Origin: Magnetaquicoccus sp039908525
Lineage (GTDB): Bacteria; Pseudomonadota; Magnetococcia; Magnetococcales; Magnetaquicoccaceae
Reading direction: 5' to 3'
Length of the DNA stretch: 64,000 bases
NCBI GenBank assembly: GCA_039908525.1
Contig: JAMOAY010000014.1
Span: 1-64,000 of the forward strand
Shown: positions 62,633 to 64,000 of the stretch, piece by piece
Layout of the letters: each line of letters starts with the position of its first letter
How positions within the stretch are numbered: position 1 is the first letter of the stretch
Program-made: the position numbers and the translations under genes
Notes under the pieces: model-generated
Databases searched by the model: none
What the model was told of the DNA's origin: nothing
Seen by the model: the letters and a program-made list of their open reading frames with translations, nothing else

Positions 62633-64000
62633 TGAGTGGAAGCATGGGAAGGGTTGTGCAGGTGGTGGGCCCGGTTGTTGATGTTCGGTTTGAGGGTGAG
62701 CTGCCGGCGATTCTCAATGCCCTTCACATAGACCGGGGCAAGGAGGGTCGGCTGGTGTTGGAGGTTTCCCAGCATATTGGCGAGGGGACGGTGCGCACCA
62801 TCTCCATGCACAGCACGGATGGTATTGTGCGTGGGGATGCGGTGGCCGATACCGGCAAGCCGATCATGGTGCCTGTGGGCAATCCCACCTTGGGGCGCAT
62901 CATCAACGTGGTGGGGGATCCCTTGGACAATCTGGGCCCGGTGGAGACCCAGGATTTTGCGCCGATTCACCGTTCGGCGCCGGCTTTTTCCGAGCAGTCG
63001 ACGGAGGCCGAGATCCTTGAGACCGGCATCAAGGTGGTGGATCTGCTGGCTCCCTACGCCAAGGGGGGCAAGATTGGCCTGTTTGGTGGTGCGGGGGTGG
63101 GCAAGACGGTGTTGATCATGGAGCTGATCAACAATGTGGCCCAGGGGCATGGTGGTTTTTCGGTTTTTGCCGGTGTGGGGGAGCGGACCCGTGAGGGTAA
63201 CGATCTCTACCGGGAGATGATCGAGTCCAAGGTGATTGATCCCCACAGTTGGAAGAACTCCAAGAGCGCTCTGGTTTACGGTCAGATGAATGAGCCGCCG
63301 GGGGCTCGTGCCCGGGTGGCTCTCACCGGTTTGACGGTGGCGGAGTATTTCCGCGATGTGGCCAATCAGGATGTTTTGCTGTTTATCGACAATATTTTCC
63401 GTTTCACTCAGGCGGGTTCGGAGGTGTCGGCGCTGTTGGGACGCATTCCTTCGGCGGTGGGTTATCAGCCTACTCTGGCCACCGACATGGGTACCCTGCA
63501 GGAGCGCATCACCTCCACCAAGAGCGGTTCCATCACCTCGGTGCAGGCCATCTATGTTCCGGCCGACGATCTGACCGACCCGGCCCCGGCCACCGCTTTC
63601 TCCCATTTGGATGCCACCACGGTGTTGTCGCGGCAGATTGCCGAGATGGGCATCTATCCGGCGGTGGACCCGCTGGACTCCACCTCCCGTCTTCTGGACC
63701 CTCAGGTGGTGGGCGAGGAGCATTACCGGGTGGCCCGTGCGGTGCAGGAGGTGTTGCAGACCTACAAGTCGCTGCAGGATATCATCGCCATTCTGGGTAT
63801 GGACGAGCTTTCCGAGGATGACAAGCTGACCGTCTATCGGGCGCGCAAGATCCAGCGTTTCCTTTCCCAGTCCTTCCATGTTGCGGAGGCCTTCACCGGC
63901 AAGAAGGGGGTGTATGTCCCGTTGAAGGAGACCATTCGCAGCTTCAAGGAGATTGTCGAGGGCAAGCATGACAGCCTGCCAGAGGCGGCCTTTTACATGG
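62633..64000 (+). CDS. atpD: ATP synthase F1 subunit beta (cut by window end)
   Basis: Beta is the catalytic subunit. The visible 456 residues start MSGSMGRVVQVVGPVVDVRF and include Walker A FGGAGVGKTVLIMEL, GERTREGNDLYREM, the catalytic Glu region and the PSAVGYQPTLATDMG signature. The ATG at 62633 has GGAGGAG about 10 nt upstream. It runs off the window end a few residues short of its normal C-terminus; atpC should follow. Confidence 0.97.

Overview
The window looks like a core, replication-origin-proximal segment of a GC-rich alphaproteobacterium. A Magnetococcales-like (Magnetococcia) lineage is my best guess. The supports are: F0 and F1 ATP synthase genes in separate operons, an F1 gamma subunit with the alphaproteobacterial type of insertion, the mnmE-mnmG-(ubi)-rsmG-parA-parB neighbourhood, the yidC-yidD-rnpA-rpmH block, many chemotaxis and c-di-GMP genes, an Rpn-family nuclease and a coiled-coil DUF1640-like protein. 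No magnetosome genes are present, so the order-level assignment is inference.

Layout. 1-1.3 kb: the edge of a probable IS630-type transposase, a Sel1-repeat membrane protein and about 750 bp with no credible gene, bounded by tRNA-Arg(CCU). 1.4-3.5 kb: F0 ATP synthase operon atpI-B-E-F (minus). 3.5-7.9 kb: NtrC/NtrB, a YdcH-like protein, RNase HI and a siroheme-synthase N-domain protein (minus). 7.9-15.7 kb: UvrA, a large dCache/PAS/GAF/PAS/GGDEF/EAL protein and an Rpn nuclease (plus). 15.8-22.2 kb: a minus-strand operon with a giant PPDK-like protein, interrupted by a frameshift at a G10 tract, then two SMR-type transporters and a FemAB/GNAT-like protein. 22.2-26.7 kb: tandem RatA-like genes, a DsbA-like protein, ElbB, an M24 peptidase and a pilin-like protein (plus). 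26.7-29.1 kb: a DUF1640-like protein and a PhoQ/PhoP-like pair (minus). 29.4-34.7 kb: TerD, TerB, a SulP transporter with an unusual C-terminal SWIM-type zinc finger, and a chemoreceptor. 34.9-40.3 kb: a second chemoreceptor and two PilZ proteins (minus). 40.6-43.3 kb: rsmG-parA-parB. 43.4-48.8 kb: metallo-beta-lactamase-fold hydrolase, WGR protein, JAMM peptidase, then rsmE-NusG_II-Gx-tonB-mutY. 49.5-58.4 kb: ubiA, ubiC, mnmG, mnmE, yidC, yidD, rnpA, rpmH (minus). 58.5-64 kb: tsaC, then F1 operon atpH-A-G-D (plus, atpD cut by the window end).

Two near-canonical parS sites (48069-48084 and 54270-54285) fit the local parAB genes and mark this as the segregation centre of the chromosome.

The most striking unexplained structure is a family of modular, inverted-repeat elements in the gaps around ubiA, ubiC and mnmG (49002-49449, 50461-51148, 51836-52357), with partial copies at 40364-40406, 43341-43413 and 55742-55796. 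Each full element is a series of short perfect hairpins arranged as two inverted arms around a variable centre. Corresponding hairpins differ in sequence between copies yet remain perfectly self-complementary, which implies selection on, or templated maintenance of, the folded form. Other highlights are the G10 frameshift, the SulP-STAS-SWIM fusion, a scar carrying fragments of two nearby genes between the chemoreceptors, and tandem OmpR-type operator half-sites upstream of the PhoP-like gene.
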